Under the pieces are notes generated by a model. The model was not told the origin of the DNA. It saw only the letters and a program-made list of their open reading frames with translations, and made no database searches. Made by a program: the position numbers and the translations under genes. From an uncultured Eubacteriales bacterium (GTDB taxonomy: Bacteria; Bacillota; Clostridia; Oscillospirales; Oscillospiraceae): 15,996 nt of DNA. The stretch spans positions 1 to 15,996 of the forward strand of contig URPU01000052.1 of assembly GCA_900549865.1 (NCBI GenBank), written 5' to 3'. Positions 1 through 7,543 of the stretch are shown here, piece after piece. Every line of letters begins with the position of its first letter. Position 1 is the first letter of the stretch.

Positions 1-3
1 TTC

Positions 4-32
4 TCGAAAAAGTGGCGAGGCCACTTTTTCGA
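4..32. terminator. A/T-flanked hairpin, possible bidirectional terminator
   Basis: An inverted repeat with about 13 bp per arm (4-16 with 20-32) and a GAG loop. The left side carries an A run (7-11) and the right side a T run (25-29), so either strand gives a GC core with U-rich flanking sequence, the shape of a bidirectional intrinsic terminator. It lies beyond the brnQ stop and could end brnQ transcription leftward or that of a gene outside the window rightward. The T run is inside the stem, so termination strength is uncertain. Confidence 0.55.
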
Positions 33-40
33 CAGTCTCC

Positions 41-62
41 AGCCCGTCCATCTGGACGGGCT
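41..62. terminator. Second GC-rich hairpin downstream of brnQ
   Basis: A perfect 9-bp stem, AGCCCGTCC (41-49) with GGACGGGCT (54-62), closed by a 4-nt loop. It starts about 20 bp past the brnQ stop codon on the minus strand and is followed by the hairpin at 4-32. Neither side has a clear T tract, so it may act together with the neighbouring hairpin or simply protect the brnQ 3' end. Confidence 0.45.
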
Positions 63-83
63 GTTCTATGCAATATATTTTAT

Positions 84-1439
84 TTACGCATCCGCAGCTC
101 GCTTGCCTGCAAAGTGCAGCACGAGGCCGACGGCGAACCCGGCAAGCGCCGGACATACCCAGCCGAGGCCGAGCCGCGCCAGCGGAATGTAAGTGTTCAC
201 GGCGAGGTTGAACCCGCCGAGGTGCAGCGCGGATATCAGTCCCTCCGGCAGCGCGGCGAGAGCGCCGCACAACGCGCCGGGCAGCGTGAAGCCTATCGCC
301 CAGCGGTAGACGCGGCGGTCATCGCCGAAGAAGCGGCCGACGAGCGTCAGCGTGATGAGCACGACCGCAAGCGGGCACAGAAGCATCAGCACGGGCACGG
401 CGTATTCGATTATCGCGCTCAGCCCGACGTTGGCAAAGAGGAACGAGACGGCGGTGAACAGAATCGCCCAGCCGCGGTAGCCCATGGCCTTGGGGAAGAG
501 GCGGACAAAGGTCTCGGCGCAGCTCGTCGTCAGGCCGACGGCGGTTTTTAAACACGCGAGAGTGACCGTCGCCGCGAGAACCAGAAGCCCGAAGCCGCCG
601 AGGTAGTGCTGCGCTATCTGCGCCAGAGCGATGCCGCCGTTGGCGCTGGTTTCAAATATTCCGCGGCTCTGCGCGCCCACCACGGTCACGGCAAGATAAA
701 TGACCGCCATCAGCAGACAGCTGAACACGCCCGCGCGCACCGTGCACGAGGACACATCGTCCGCCTGCTCCACGCCGAGCTCACGTATGACCTGAATGAC
801 GACGATGCCGAACGCGAGCGACGCAAGCGCGTCCATGGTGTTGTAGCCCTCAAGCAGCCCCGTGAAAAACGGCTGGGAGGCGTAATCGCCGCTCGGCTCA
901 ACGCTGGAAACAGCGGCGGACGGCGACAGCAGCGCGACGACGACGAGCACGGCAAGAAATGCCAGAAACACGGGGTTCAGCACCTTACCGACGTAGACGA
1001 GTATCTTCCCCGGCCTGAGGGAGAAGTACAGCATCGCCGCGAAAAACGCCGCCGAGAACAGCGCCAGATACAGCTTCATGTGACCGGCGGGGAGTATATT
1101 CTCCAGCCCAACCGAGAAAGACACCGTCGCACAGCGCGGAATGCAGAAAAACGGGCCGATGGACAGGTAAAGCAGACAGGTGAAGAACATGGCATACGGG
1201 CGGCTGACGCGGCAGGACAGCTCATAAAGCCCGCTGCACCGGCTGACGCCGAGCGCGGCGACGCCCATAAGCGGCAGCCCTACGCCCGTGACGATGAACC
1301 CGGCGACTGCGGGCAGGATGCTGCGCCCCGCAAGCTGACCCATGTGCACGGGAAATATAAGGTTCCCCGCACCGAAAAACATACCGAACAGCATACTGGC
1401 GACATAGACGTACTCTTTCGCCGAGAGATTCTTTTTCAT
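84..1439 (-). CDS. brnQ: Branched-chain amino acid carrier BrnQ (LIVCS family)
   Basis: A 451-residue integral membrane protein. The family imports leucine, isoleucine and valine by cation symport across the cytoplasmic membrane. The start carries the family hallmark FFGAGNLIFP (residues 21-30), and the rest is a series of hydrophobic segments consistent with about 12 helices; the length is normal for the family. The ATG is preceded by GGAGGAG with a 4-nt spacer (1444-1450), which fixes the start. The gene is monocistronic in the window, diverges from the lipoprotein gene across 333 bp and ends next to two hairpins. A candidate promoter and palindromes lie upstream. Family assignment is firm; ion coupling and exact substrate preference are inferred from the family. 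Confidence 0.93.
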   Translation of the reverse strand: MKKNLSAKEYVYVASMLFGMFFGAGNLIFPVHMGQLAGRSILPAVAGFIVTGVGLPLMGVAALGVSRCSGLYELSCRVSRPYAMFFTCLLYLSIGPFFCIPRCATVSFSVGLENILPAGHMKLYLALFSAAFFAAMLYFSLRPGKILVYVGKVLNPVFLAFLAVLVVVALLSPSAAVSSVEPSGDYASQPFFTGLLEGYNTMDALASLAFGIVVIQVIRELGVEQADDVSSCTVRAGVFSCLLMAVIYLAVTVVGAQSRGIFETSANGGIALAQIAQHYLGGFGLLVLAATVTLACLKTAVGLTTSCAETFVRLFPKAMGYRGWAILFTAVSFLFANVGLSAIIEYAVPVLMLLCPLAVVLITLTLVGRFFGDDRRVYRWAIGFTLPGALCGALAALPEGLISALHLGGFNLAVNTYIPLARLGLGWVCPALAGFAVGLVLHFAGKRAADA

Positions 1440-1520
1440 TATTCTCCTCCGTCATGTGAGATCGCGCCGCACAGCGTCTGTGACATCCCAAAGGCCGCAT
1501 CACTGTGCGCACAGCTTTGT

Positions 1521-1549
1521 ATGCTATCACATGGACGCATAATTTGCAA
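1521..1549 (-). promoter_or_regulatory. Candidate brnQ promoter (extended -10)
   Basis: Read on the minus strand, TTGCAA (1544-1549) is followed after 17 nt by TAGCAT (1521-1526), with a TG one base upstream of the -10 as in extended -10 promoters. The expected start of transcription, near 1514, falls at the edge of the palindrome CTGTGCGCACAG, a position suited to a repressor. Similarity to consensus is moderate. Confidence 0.5.
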
Positions 1550-1557
1550 TGCAAATT
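1541..1557. promoter_or_regulatory. 17-bp palindrome over the brnQ -35
   Basis: AATTTGCAATGCAAATT consists of 7-bp arms around a 3-bp centre and overlaps the predicted -35 element of brnQ. This arrangement is typical of an operator. The same half-site (AATTTGC/GCAAATT) recurs as an inverted repeat in the control region at 9723-9755. Confidence 0.5.
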
Positions 1558-1772
1558 CTGCCGCGAAACGATAATGATACACCTGGCCTTCCCGCCTTAG
1601 TCCAGCTCCATGTTCGGATTCTTCAAAACAAGCGGCGAAATTTAAACACAGCGGATAATATATGTTAAATAGCACCAAAGGGCCGGCAAAGCTTATTTTG
1701 CGGAACGAAAATACATTTTCCGCGTCTACTATTATATATCGTATTATGGTTTTATAAAATGTGGGGTGCCGT

Positions 1773-3923
1773 ATGAAAAAAGTGACCGCCATGCTTCTGA
1801 CACTGTGCATGCTCTTCGCCCTCGCCGCCTGTGGGAGAGAGGAACCAGCCCGAGCCGTTCCGTCAGCGGAAGCGAACGCCCACACGCCCGGCGAACAGGC
1901 CGCGGCGGGGGAGGGTGAGGGCGTGCCGGTGCTGCTGTCACAGCGCGTATATCCGTTTCCCGCCGGGTGCACGGTGCGCCGCGCGGCGCGGATAGGAAAC
2001 CGCCTGCTCATTGCCGGTTACAGCGACGGAACGCCGGTGCTGGGCATGGTGGATATTACGCTTTCCTCCGACGGAACTGCCGCCTTTGGGGAGACGAAAA
2101 TGCTGGCGCTGGATACGGCTTCCCCGTACAATGAGTCGTTTAAGGGCATTGCCGCGGGCGGCGACGGCTGCTTCTACCTGCTGACCGGGGAGCACGCCCC
2201 GGTCTATATGCACAAGGATGAGCTGCGGACGAATGACGCTTATCAGGGGCGCCTCGCGGTGACGAAGCTCTCGCCTGCGGGGGAAACGCTGGACAGAATG
2301 GAGATAAACGGCTGGCCGGAGGATAGCTGCTATGGCCTCGCGGTGGACGCCGCCGGGCGCATATACGTGCTGGGCGCAGACTATGTCGCCTCATTCGAGT
2401 GGGGAAGCGATGATATTGCCATTGTCAAGAAACCGGACTGCACAATGAACTCCATCGCGCTCACCGCACAGGGCGTTGTGATATCGCTGTGGGAGCGGGC
2501 CGGGAACCGGTACTATCTGCTGGACGGCCCCCAGACGCTCAAAGAATTGGCCTTTGAAGATCCGGGGGATGAGCCGTGCGTGAGTGCCGGGAACATGACC
2601 ATGTGTCAGGGGCTGGACGGGGAATATATCATATCCTCAAACAGCCGCTTTGCGGCGTGCGACGTTGCGTCTGGCGCTGTGAGGGAGCTGTACCAATGGG
2701 ACTACACGGCCTTCCCGGAGGGGGCGGAGTCTGCATGCCGTCTGGGGGAAAGCGCATTCGTGTGCACCGTTGGGGAGGACTTCCTACTCTCGACCGCGAT
2801 GGTCACGCGCCCCAAAACGGAAAGAAGCGTTGTAAATATAGCCGCCCTTGACATGGAAAATTCCAATGTGGGCGGCATAGCGGCGGAATTGAATGACCGG
2901 CAGACGCAGTATGAATACCGGATAATTGAGTACGGCCGGGAAGAGGCCCCGCGCCTCATCGCGGATATCATCTCCGGCGGGAAGATAGACATGGTCATCC
3001 ACAATAATCTGCTGGATGTCAGCTCCGACGCCTTTCTTGACCTGTATCCGTACATAGACAGAGACCTCGGCCGGGAGAGCTTCATCCCCAACATTCTGGA
3101 AACGCTCAGCGACGGGGAGCGTCTGCATGAGCTGTGGGAGGGCGTGGAAATAAGGACACTGGCCGCCAGAACGGCCGACGTGGCGGGCAGGGAGAACCTG
3201 ACGCCGCAGGATTACCGGCAGATAGTGGATTCCAGCGCCAGCTATGAGGCTGTGTTCCAGAACTTCATGGATAAGGAGAATCTGCTCGGCTGGGCGGCAC
3301 AGGTGGGAACGGTGGAATACATGGACCGCCTGAACGGCACATGCAGCTTTGATTCTGCCGCCTTTGCGGAGCTGCTGGGCTGGTGCGGCGATATGTGCGC
3401 CGCCATGCCGGAGGGCAGCGATGCTGAGCCGCTGGACATTTCTCAGGTCGTGCTCACGCTGGAGCGGGTATCCGACCCGGTGCGGATAAAGTACATAGGC
3501 CTCAACTTCGGCCAGCCCTTTACCTTCGTCGGCTTCCCCACCGGCGGACGCGGCCTGAGCTATTTCACCTGCGCGGATAACGGCAGCATGGCCATTCCAG
3601 CCAACAGCCGGAACATAGACGGGGCGTGGGCCTATATAAGGTCGCGCCTGTCCATGGAGTGCCAGAGCGGCATTGACTTTCTGCCGGTGATACGTCAGGC
3701 GTTCACGCGGCGCACAGAGGGCGTGCTGGATCAGGCGGAGAGCCGCCAGCTTTTTGACCTCGTCTCCGCCGTGTCCGGCGCGCAGCGCTGCGCCGACAGG
3801 CAGATACTCGACATCATCACGGAAAACGGACGCATGTACCTTGCCGGCGACAAGAGCATTGAAGAGACGGTGAAGAATATCCAGTCCCGCGCCAGCTTAT
3901 ATATGGCAGAGCAGTATAGATAA
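1773..3923 (+). CDS. Lipoprotein: propeller-like domain plus solute-binding-like domain
   Basis: A secreted lipoprotein of 716 residues. Residues 1-20 form a signal peptide (MKK, hydrophobic core, lipobox LAAC with the acylated Cys at 20), so the protein should be anchored outside the cytoplasmic membrane. A short Ala/Glu/Gly-rich linker follows. Residues about 45-350 contain recurring G-x-IYVLG/GCFYLL-type strands (for example LAVDAAGRIYVLGADY) suggesting a beta-propeller. From about residue 353 the pattern VNIAAL..IAAELNDRQTQYEY and LIADIISGGKIDMVI resembles the N-lobe of family 1 extracellular solute-binding proteins. I chose the ATG at 1773, six bases after GGGG (1763-1766) and directly before the signal peptide, over an in-frame GTG at 1761. 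No ABC permease or ATPase is adjacent, so partner and ligand are unknown. Confidence 0.75.
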   Translation: MKKVTAMLLTLCMLFALAACGREEPARAVPSAEANAHTPGEQAAAGEGEGVPVLLSQRVYPFPAGCTVRRAARIGNRLLIAGYSDGTPVLGMVDITLSSDGTAAFGETKMLALDTASPYNESFKGIAAGGDGCFYLLTGEHAPVYMHKDELRTNDAYQGRLAVTKLSPAGETLDRMEINGWPEDSCYGLAVDAAGRIYVLGADYVASFEWGSDDIAIVKKPDCTMNSIALTAQGVVISLWERAGNRYYLLDGPQTLKELAFEDPGDEPCVSAGNMTMCQGLDGEYIISSNSRFAACDVASGAVRELYQWDYTAFPEGAESACRLGESAFVCTVGEDFLLSTAMVTRPKTERSVVNIAALDMENSNVGGIAAELNDRQTQYEYRIIEYGREEAPRLIADIISGGKIDMVIHNNLLDVSSDAFLDLYPYIDRDLGRESFIPNILETLSDGERLHELWEGVEIRTLAARTADVAGRENLTPQDYRQIVDSSASYEAVFQNFMDKENLLGWAAQVGTVEYMDRLNGTCSFDSAAFAELLGWCGDMCAAMPEGSDAEPLDISQVVLTLERVSDPVRIKYIGLNFGQPFTFVGFPTGGRGLSYFTCADNGSMAIPANSRNIDGAWAYIRSRLSMECQSGIDFLPVIRQAFTRRTEGVLDQAESRQLFDLVSAVSGAQRCADRQILDIITENGRMYLAGDKSIEETVKNIQSRASLYMAEQYR

Positions 3924-3942
3924 AACACAGAATAGAAGCACA

Positions 3943-3978
3943 GCCCGCCGGTCATGCGCGTTTGCACAGCCGGCGGGC
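3943..3978. terminator. Terminator between convergent genes
   Basis: A perfect 9-bp GC stem, GCCCGCCGG (3943-3951) with CCGGCGGGC (3970-3978), around an 18-nt loop. It is followed on the plus strand by CGTTTATTC and lies 20 bp after the lipoprotein stop. Because the metabolic operon runs toward it from the right, it probably serves both directions, although the T tracts are weak. Confidence 0.6.
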
Positions 3979-4020
3979 CGTTTATTCAATTGTTATGCTC
4001 CTTTGCGCTGTGCATCCGGC

Positions 4021-4203
4021 TTACTTGCGATCCACCGCGAGGCCGCCCTTGAGCTGGGGGATGAGCGCGTCGAGCTTTGCCTGACTGGTGGAGGTGACTG
4101 CAAGCGTGCAGCCCTCGTTTGCGAATGCCTTTGCCGTGGCAGTGCCGGAGTCGCCCGTGGCGGCAATGATAAGTACGACCTTATCTTTGAGCTTGAGATC
4201 CAT
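4021..4203 (-). pseudogene. N-terminal remnant of a short-chain dehydrogenase
   Basis: Encodes 60 residues starting MDLKLKDKVVLIIAATGDSG. This is the opening of a short-chain dehydrogenase/reductase: first beta strand, an altered glycine loop (TGDSGTA where a classical SDR has TGxxxGIG), helix, and a second strand and helix ending DALIPQL. The family's usual length is about 250 residues, so the NNAG strand and the Ser-Tyr-Lys catalytic centre are absent. It lies 31 bp downstream of the Zn-dehydrogenase as the last item of the operon, with only a weak upstream purine stretch. The next 100 bp downstream hold the shared terminator and no SDR continuation in any frame that I can recognise. It is not a recent copy of the SDR at 5470-6225, being clearly diverged. 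It might still be translated, but a dehydrogenase function is unlikely. Confidence 0.7.
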
Positions 4204-4234
4204 TAAAGTTCTCTTTTTTGATGAAAATTGTTGA

Positions 4235-5260
4235 TTAGAGGCTGTGGTCAATAACGACCTTGTATTCGGTATTGTTTTTGCTGTTGAAAAGCTTGTCAAA
4301 CATCTTCAAAAGCTCGTCGGCATCCAGCTTTACGCTGCTCGTGATAGTCATACCAAGCTCCTCAGGATAATCCAGCGTGAACTGATATGCTTCCTTAAAC
4401 TCTGCCAGAGTAAAGAAGTTTGCGGCGTACATCACAGTGCCCTTGGAGAGCAGAAAACCGGTGTTGTAGTCAAGCGTGGGAGAGTGCGCACCAACCAGGG
4501 AGAGCGACGCACCGCCCTTGAGCTTGGTGAGGACCTGATCCATGCCGCCCTTTGCGAGGACGCAGTCAAGAGCATATTCAAATCCGCCGGGTGCAAGCTC
4601 TTCGAGCTTTGCGTCAAAATCAGGATCCTTCATGCTCAGGCAAACGTCAACGAACGGGAGCTTGTTGCAGAAATTGACACGTCCCTGACCTCTTCCGACC
4701 ATGATGACTTCACAGCCGAGCTTCCTCTTCGCAACGAAAGCCGCATAGCCGCCGACAGGGCCGTTGCCCCAAATAAGAACTTTCTTGTTCTTGGGCAGAT
4801 GCATCTGATCTATTGCATGAAGAGAGATCGCAATAGGCTCGATTATAGCGCCGAGTTTCAGGTCATAATCGTCGGGAACCTTGATGAGCAGGTCGCCGCG
4901 CACCTGAATATAATCGCCGTATGCGCCGGGGCGGCTGATACCGGGGCTGTCAGAAAGGAGAGAGGGGCAGAGATAGTCTCTGCCGCTGAGGCAGTACTCG
5001 CATTTACCGCAGGGATTAGTCTCCGGTGCAACAACTCTGTCGCCCTTCTTGAAGCCGGTCGTGCCGGGATCTTCGACGATGCCGCTGAACTCATGGCCTA
5101 TTACGCTGCCAACGGTGCCCTCAAGAGAATACATGATGTTGTCGCTGCCGCAGATGCCGGTATAGCTTACTTTAATAAGAGCCTTTCCTTCCTCAAGGGG
5201 AGGAATTTCGGTTTCAATGTTTTTAAATGATTTAACTTTGTCTACAATGACACTCTTCAT
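4235..5260 (-). CDS. Zinc-dependent medium-chain alcohol/polyol dehydrogenase
   Basis: A 341-residue cytoplasmic oxidoreductase of the zinc-containing medium-chain dehydrogenase superfamily (sorbitol/threonine/alcohol dehydrogenase branch), expected to interconvert an alcohol and a ketone or aldehyde using NAD(P). Visible are a catalytic zinc set (Cys37 in TGICGSD, His56-Glu57 in GHEFSG, Glu141 in EPIAISLHA), the structural zinc cysteines 84, 87, 90 and 98, and the dinucleotide loop GNGPVGG (165-171). After the second Rossmann strand the sequence is VGRGQGR without the acidic residue typical of NAD users, which hints at NADP. The start is fixed by CAGGAGG upstream. That ribosome site lies in the 178-bp repeat copied from upstream of the SDR gene. 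It is the fourth intact gene of the operon; the substrate is unknown. Confidence 0.9.
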   Translation of the reverse strand: MKSVIVDKVKSFKNIETEIPPLEEGKALIKVSYTGICGSDNIMYSLEGTVGSVIGHEFSGIVEDPGTTGFKKGDRVVAPETNPCGKCEYCLSGRDYLCPSLLSDSPGISRPGAYGDYIQVRGDLLIKVPDDYDLKLGAIIEPIAISLHAIDQMHLPKNKKVLIWGNGPVGGYAAFVAKRKLGCEVIMVGRGQGRVNFCNKLPFVDVCLSMKDPDFDAKLEELAPGGFEYALDCVLAKGGMDQVLTKLKGGASLSLVGAHSPTLDYNTGFLLSKGTVMYAANFFTLAEFKEAYQFTLDYPEELGMTITSSVKLDADELLKMFDKLFNSKNNTEYKVVIDHSL

Positions 5261-5267
5261 TAGTTGA

Positions 5268-5445
5268 TCCTCCTGAATTTTTGTTTTGGTTTTTGGTGTA
5301 GTTTTGCTCTTACGCTTTGGCCTTTTTGTTTATGGGGGAAGTCTTTATGCTGAGGATGAGGAAGACCATCGTGGCGATGCCGGTGGCGCACAGCACCTTC
5401 CAGCCGGTCGTGAAGCCGCCCTCGGTGGCAAGGCACGCACTCATT
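5268..5445. repeat. 178-bp direct repeat, copy A
   Basis: Identical to 6232-6409 except at one base by eye (T at 5282, G at 6246), in the same orientation, with a 964-bp period. It contains the last 44 codons of the MFS transporter gene, its stop, the spacer and the AGGAGGA ribosome site. The copies bracket the SDR gene exactly from Shine-Dalgarno to Shine-Dalgarno. Near identity means a recent or recombination-maintained duplication. Confidence 0.95.
5310..5444 (-). pseudogene. Duplicated 3' fragment of the MFS transporter gene
   Basis: Within repeat copy A, 44 codons repeat the C-terminus of the transporter encoded at 6274-7533 (from MSACLATEGGF to INKKAKA, including the stop). An ATG happens to open the fragment, but no Shine-Dalgarno stands before it; the 24 bp before it (5446-5469) match nothing else in the window that I could see. 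It covers little more than the last transmembrane helix, so a product would have no transport function. It acts as the spacer between the SDR and Zn-dehydrogenase genes. Confidence 0.85.
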
Positions 5446-5469
5446 GAATTTCAGAGAGATCAGTTCGCG

Positions 5470-6225
5470 TCAGATGCAGTACCAGCCGCCGTCAACGTGT
5501 ATGATCGCGCCGATAACGGACTTGGATTCCTCTGCGGAGAGGTAGAGAAGCGTACTGTCAAGCTCACTGGGATCTTGCGCCTTGCCGGTCGGGCAGCGCA
5601 TTGCGATCATCGGGGCCATGGCCTCCATTGCCTCGGCGGTGTTGACTTCGGACTGGAGGAAGCCAGGGCACATGCAGTTGACGGTCACGCCGGTCTTTGC
5701 CCACTCCGCGGCCGCGCAGCGGGTGAAGTTCACAACGCCGCCCTTGGCCGTGCCGTAGTCGCTTATCGCCATATCCATCGAACCGCCGCATGCGAGGCTG
5801 GAGCCGATGGTGATTATTCTGCCGTAACCGGCCTTGATCATCTCACGGCCGAATTCCTTCACGCAGCGCACAGTTGCGATGAGGTCGAGATCGATGGTCT
5901 TGAAGAAGGCTTCGTCGGTGATCTCGGTCAGCGGGGCGCAGTTTCCGCCGCCTGCGTTGGTGACGAGGATATCGACCTTGCCGAACTTTTCGTAGGTTGC
6001 CTTGACGAAGTTCTTGACGGAATCAGCGTCGGTGACGTCGCACTCAACGGCGAGGCACTCCACGCCGTAGGATTCGACCTTTTCCTTGACCTGTTCAAGC
6101 TTTGCAAGCCTGCGCGCGCAGATTGCAACATTCGCGCCCTCGCGTGCAAACACTTCTGCGTAGTGTGCGCCCAGTCCGGCGGAAGCGCCGGTGACGACTG
6201 CGACTCTGCCTTTGAAATCAAACAT
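5470..6225 (-). CDS. Short-chain dehydrogenase/reductase (classical SDR)
   Basis: A 251-residue cytoplasmic oxidoreductase of the classical SDR family, full length. It shows the cofactor loop TGASAGLG (12-19), the TNAG motif (89-92), the catalytic serine in the GSS stretch (142-143), Tyr157 and Lys161 in YGTAK, and the C-terminal HVDGGW typical of FabG-like SDRs. The arginines at 38-39 after the second strand suggest NADP(H) preference. CAGGAGG stands before the ATG with normal spacing. The gene follows the MFS gene by 48 bp and is flanked by the 178-bp direct repeats, so it looks like an inserted or excisable unit. It probably oxidises or reduces a hydroxyl/keto group on the operon's substrate. 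FabG in fatty acid synthesis is less likely, as no other fab genes are present. Confidence 0.92.
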   Translation of the reverse strand: MFDFKGRVAVVTGASAGLGAHYAEVFAREGANVAICARRLAKLEQVKEKVESYGVECLAVECDVTDADSVKNFVKATYEKFGKVDILVTNAGGGNCAPLTEITDEAFFKTIDLDLIATVRCVKEFGREMIKAGYGRIITIGSSLACGGSMDMAISDYGTAKGGVVNFTRCAAAEWAKTGVTVNCMCPGFLQSEVNTAEAMEAMAPMIAMRCPTGKAQDPSELDSTLLYLSAEESKSVIGAIIHVDGGWYCI

Positions 6226-6231
6226 ATTATT

Positions 6232-6409
6232 TCCTCCTGAATTTTGGTTTTGGTTTTTGGTGTAGTTTTGCTCTTACGCTTTGGCCTTTTTGTTTATGGG
6301 GGAAGTCTTTATGCTGAGGATGAGGAAGACCATCGTGGCGATGCCGGTGGCGCACAGCACCTTCCAGCCGGTCGTGAAGCCGCCCTCGGTGGCAAGGCAC
6401 GCACTCATT
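6232..6409. repeat. 178-bp direct repeat, copy B
   Basis: The presumed parental copy, because here the sequence is continuous with the full MFS transporter gene. It runs from inside the transporter's last codons through its stop (6274-6276) and the spacer to the ribosome site of the SDR gene. Copy A at 5268-5445 differs at one position. Confidence 0.95.
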
Positions 6410-7533
6410 ACGGGGGCGTAAAGCGCCTGGCCGAGATACACGCCGGTCATCAGCGTGGCGGATATCGCGCCGAACTCCTTCGGGCCGAAAACGGCCTGGC
6501 CGACGATGCTGGGGATGCTCGCGCTGAGCGGGTATGCAAGCGCACCGCAGATGACCGTCAGGATGAGAATGACTGTCGTCGGGGTGATGCCGAAGATGAT
6601 GAGGAATACCATGCACAGCGAGAACGCAATGCATACGATGACGGAGAATACAGTCGGGCCGACCTTGGAGAAAGCGCTGCCGACGCCGAGCATCACGAAG
6701 CCCGCGAGAACGGTGTATATAGCGTTCCAGTTGGAGGCCTCCGTGGGGGTGAGGCCGTTCATCGTCCACCACGTTGGGGAGTAGACCAGCCATGCCGAGC
6801 CTTCGCAGCCGCCCAGAAGCAGGGCGATGGCAAAGAACCAGAAGGACGGGGACTTTATTGCCTCGGCGCGGGTGACGCCGGGAAGCAGCGTGGGATCGAC
6901 CTCATCGGTGACCTCGGTGCCCATGGGCTTCTGTCCCATCTTCTCCGGGTCACGGATGAGGAAGATGACGGAGAGCAGGCCGACAACGAGCAGCACCCAT
7001 GAAAGTATCTGATAGCACATTTTGTAGTTCATCACGCGGAACATCTGTCCTGCGACGAACACCCATGCCGCCGCGCCGAAGCTTGCGCCGGAAAGGACAG
7101 TGCTTATCACCTTGCCGCGCTTTTCGCCGACGAACCACTGGGAAATAACGTAGGTGCACACGGCGTGCGTGCCGAAAACTATGGCGAACGAAGCCATCAG
7201 GCCAGCGAGATAGATGAACACAAGGCTTGTGACGTTCTGGCCGTCAGTTGCGAAGGTGTAGAACTGGAAGTTGAGGAAGATGCCGATGATGGAGATGAAC
7301 ATCAGCTTTTTCGGCCCCAGCTTGCTCAGCGCCTTCACGCAGATAAGGCTCAGCAAAACATTGCCTATCGTGTTGAACGTGCCGTTATAGCCCAGCACGG
7401 CGACGGACCAACCGGTGTATTCCGACATGGAGGGCAGGAATACGCCCAGTGTGGACGCCGCGCCCAGATTGCAGAAGATAACGAGAAATGCGCCTATTGC
7501 GGCCTTATAGCCGAAGAATTTCTTGTTTTCCAT
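6274..7533 (-). CDS. MFS transporter for a small organic substrate
   Basis: A 419-residue integral membrane protein of the major facilitator superfamily. Hydrophobic stretches fit 12 helices, with a basic cytoplasmic loop KALSKLGPKK between helices 2 and 3 where MFS motif A lies, WFVGEKRGKV after the fourth to fifth helix, and a central hydrophilic loop (RDPEKMGQKPMG...) separating the two halves. The general look is that of the oxalate:formate/monocarboxylate-like carriers, but I cannot assign the substrate. AAAGGAG is placed 5-6 bases before the ATG, and the start lies 10 bp from the stop of the upstream oxidoreductase gene, so the two are transcriptionally and probably translationally coupled. 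It should bring in, exchange or expel the compound the operon's enzymes act on. Its 3' end is duplicated downstream of the SDR gene. Confidence 0.88.
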   Translation of the reverse strand: MENKKFFGYKAAIGAFLVIFCNLGAASTLGVFLPSMSEYTGWSVAVLGYNGTFNTIGNVLLSLICVKALSKLGPKKLMFISIIGIFLNFQFYTFATDGQNVTSLVFIYLAGLMASFAIVFGTHAVCTYVISQWFVGEKRGKVISTVLSGASFGAAAWVFVAGQMFRVMNYKMCYQILSWVLLVVGLLSVIFLIRDPEKMGQKPMGTEVTDEVDPTLLPGVTRAEAIKSPSFWFFAIALLLGGCEGSAWLVYSPTWWTMNGLTPTEASNWNAIYTVLAGFVMLGVGSAFSKVGPTVFSVIVCIAFSLCMVFLIIFGITPTTVILILTVICGALAYPLSASIPSIVGQAVFGPKEFGAISATLMTGVYLGQALYAPVMSACLATEGGFTTGWKVLCATGIATMVFLILSIKTSPINKKAKA

Positions 7534-7543
7534 GGCTGCTCCT

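Larger units (their letters stand above)
1440..1772. other. Divergent intergenic region, brnQ / lipoprotein gene
   Basis: No gene is visible. It holds the brnQ ribosome site, a candidate brnQ promoter, a 12-bp perfect palindrome CTGTGCGCACAG (1503-1514), the 17-bp palindrome at 1541-1557, and inverted arms GCGGAA/TTCCGC (1700-1705, 1718-1723) ahead of the lipoprotein gene. The stretch 1640-1770 is AT-rich and presumably carries the rightward promoter, but no -35/-10 pair there convinced me. No T-box-like leader ahead of brnQ was recognised. Confidence 0.6.

Noticed and set aside
606..1574. Open frame of 322 codons antisense to brnQ
   Set aside because: Highly charged, low-complexity translation with no hydrophobic core or motifs, fully covered by brnQ.
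1440..1772. Possible T-box or other riboswitch before brnQ
   Set aside because: No conserved T-box sequence or terminator/antiterminator with T tract precedes brnQ, and the predicted leader is only about 75 nt.
4244..5230. Open frame of 328 codons antisense to the Zn-dehydrogenase
   Set aside because: The opposite strand carries all zinc and NAD motifs; nothing supports this frame.
5317..6240. Open frame of 307 codons antisense to the SDR gene and across repeat A
   Set aside because: Shadow frame; the true coding strand has TGASAGLG and YxxxK.
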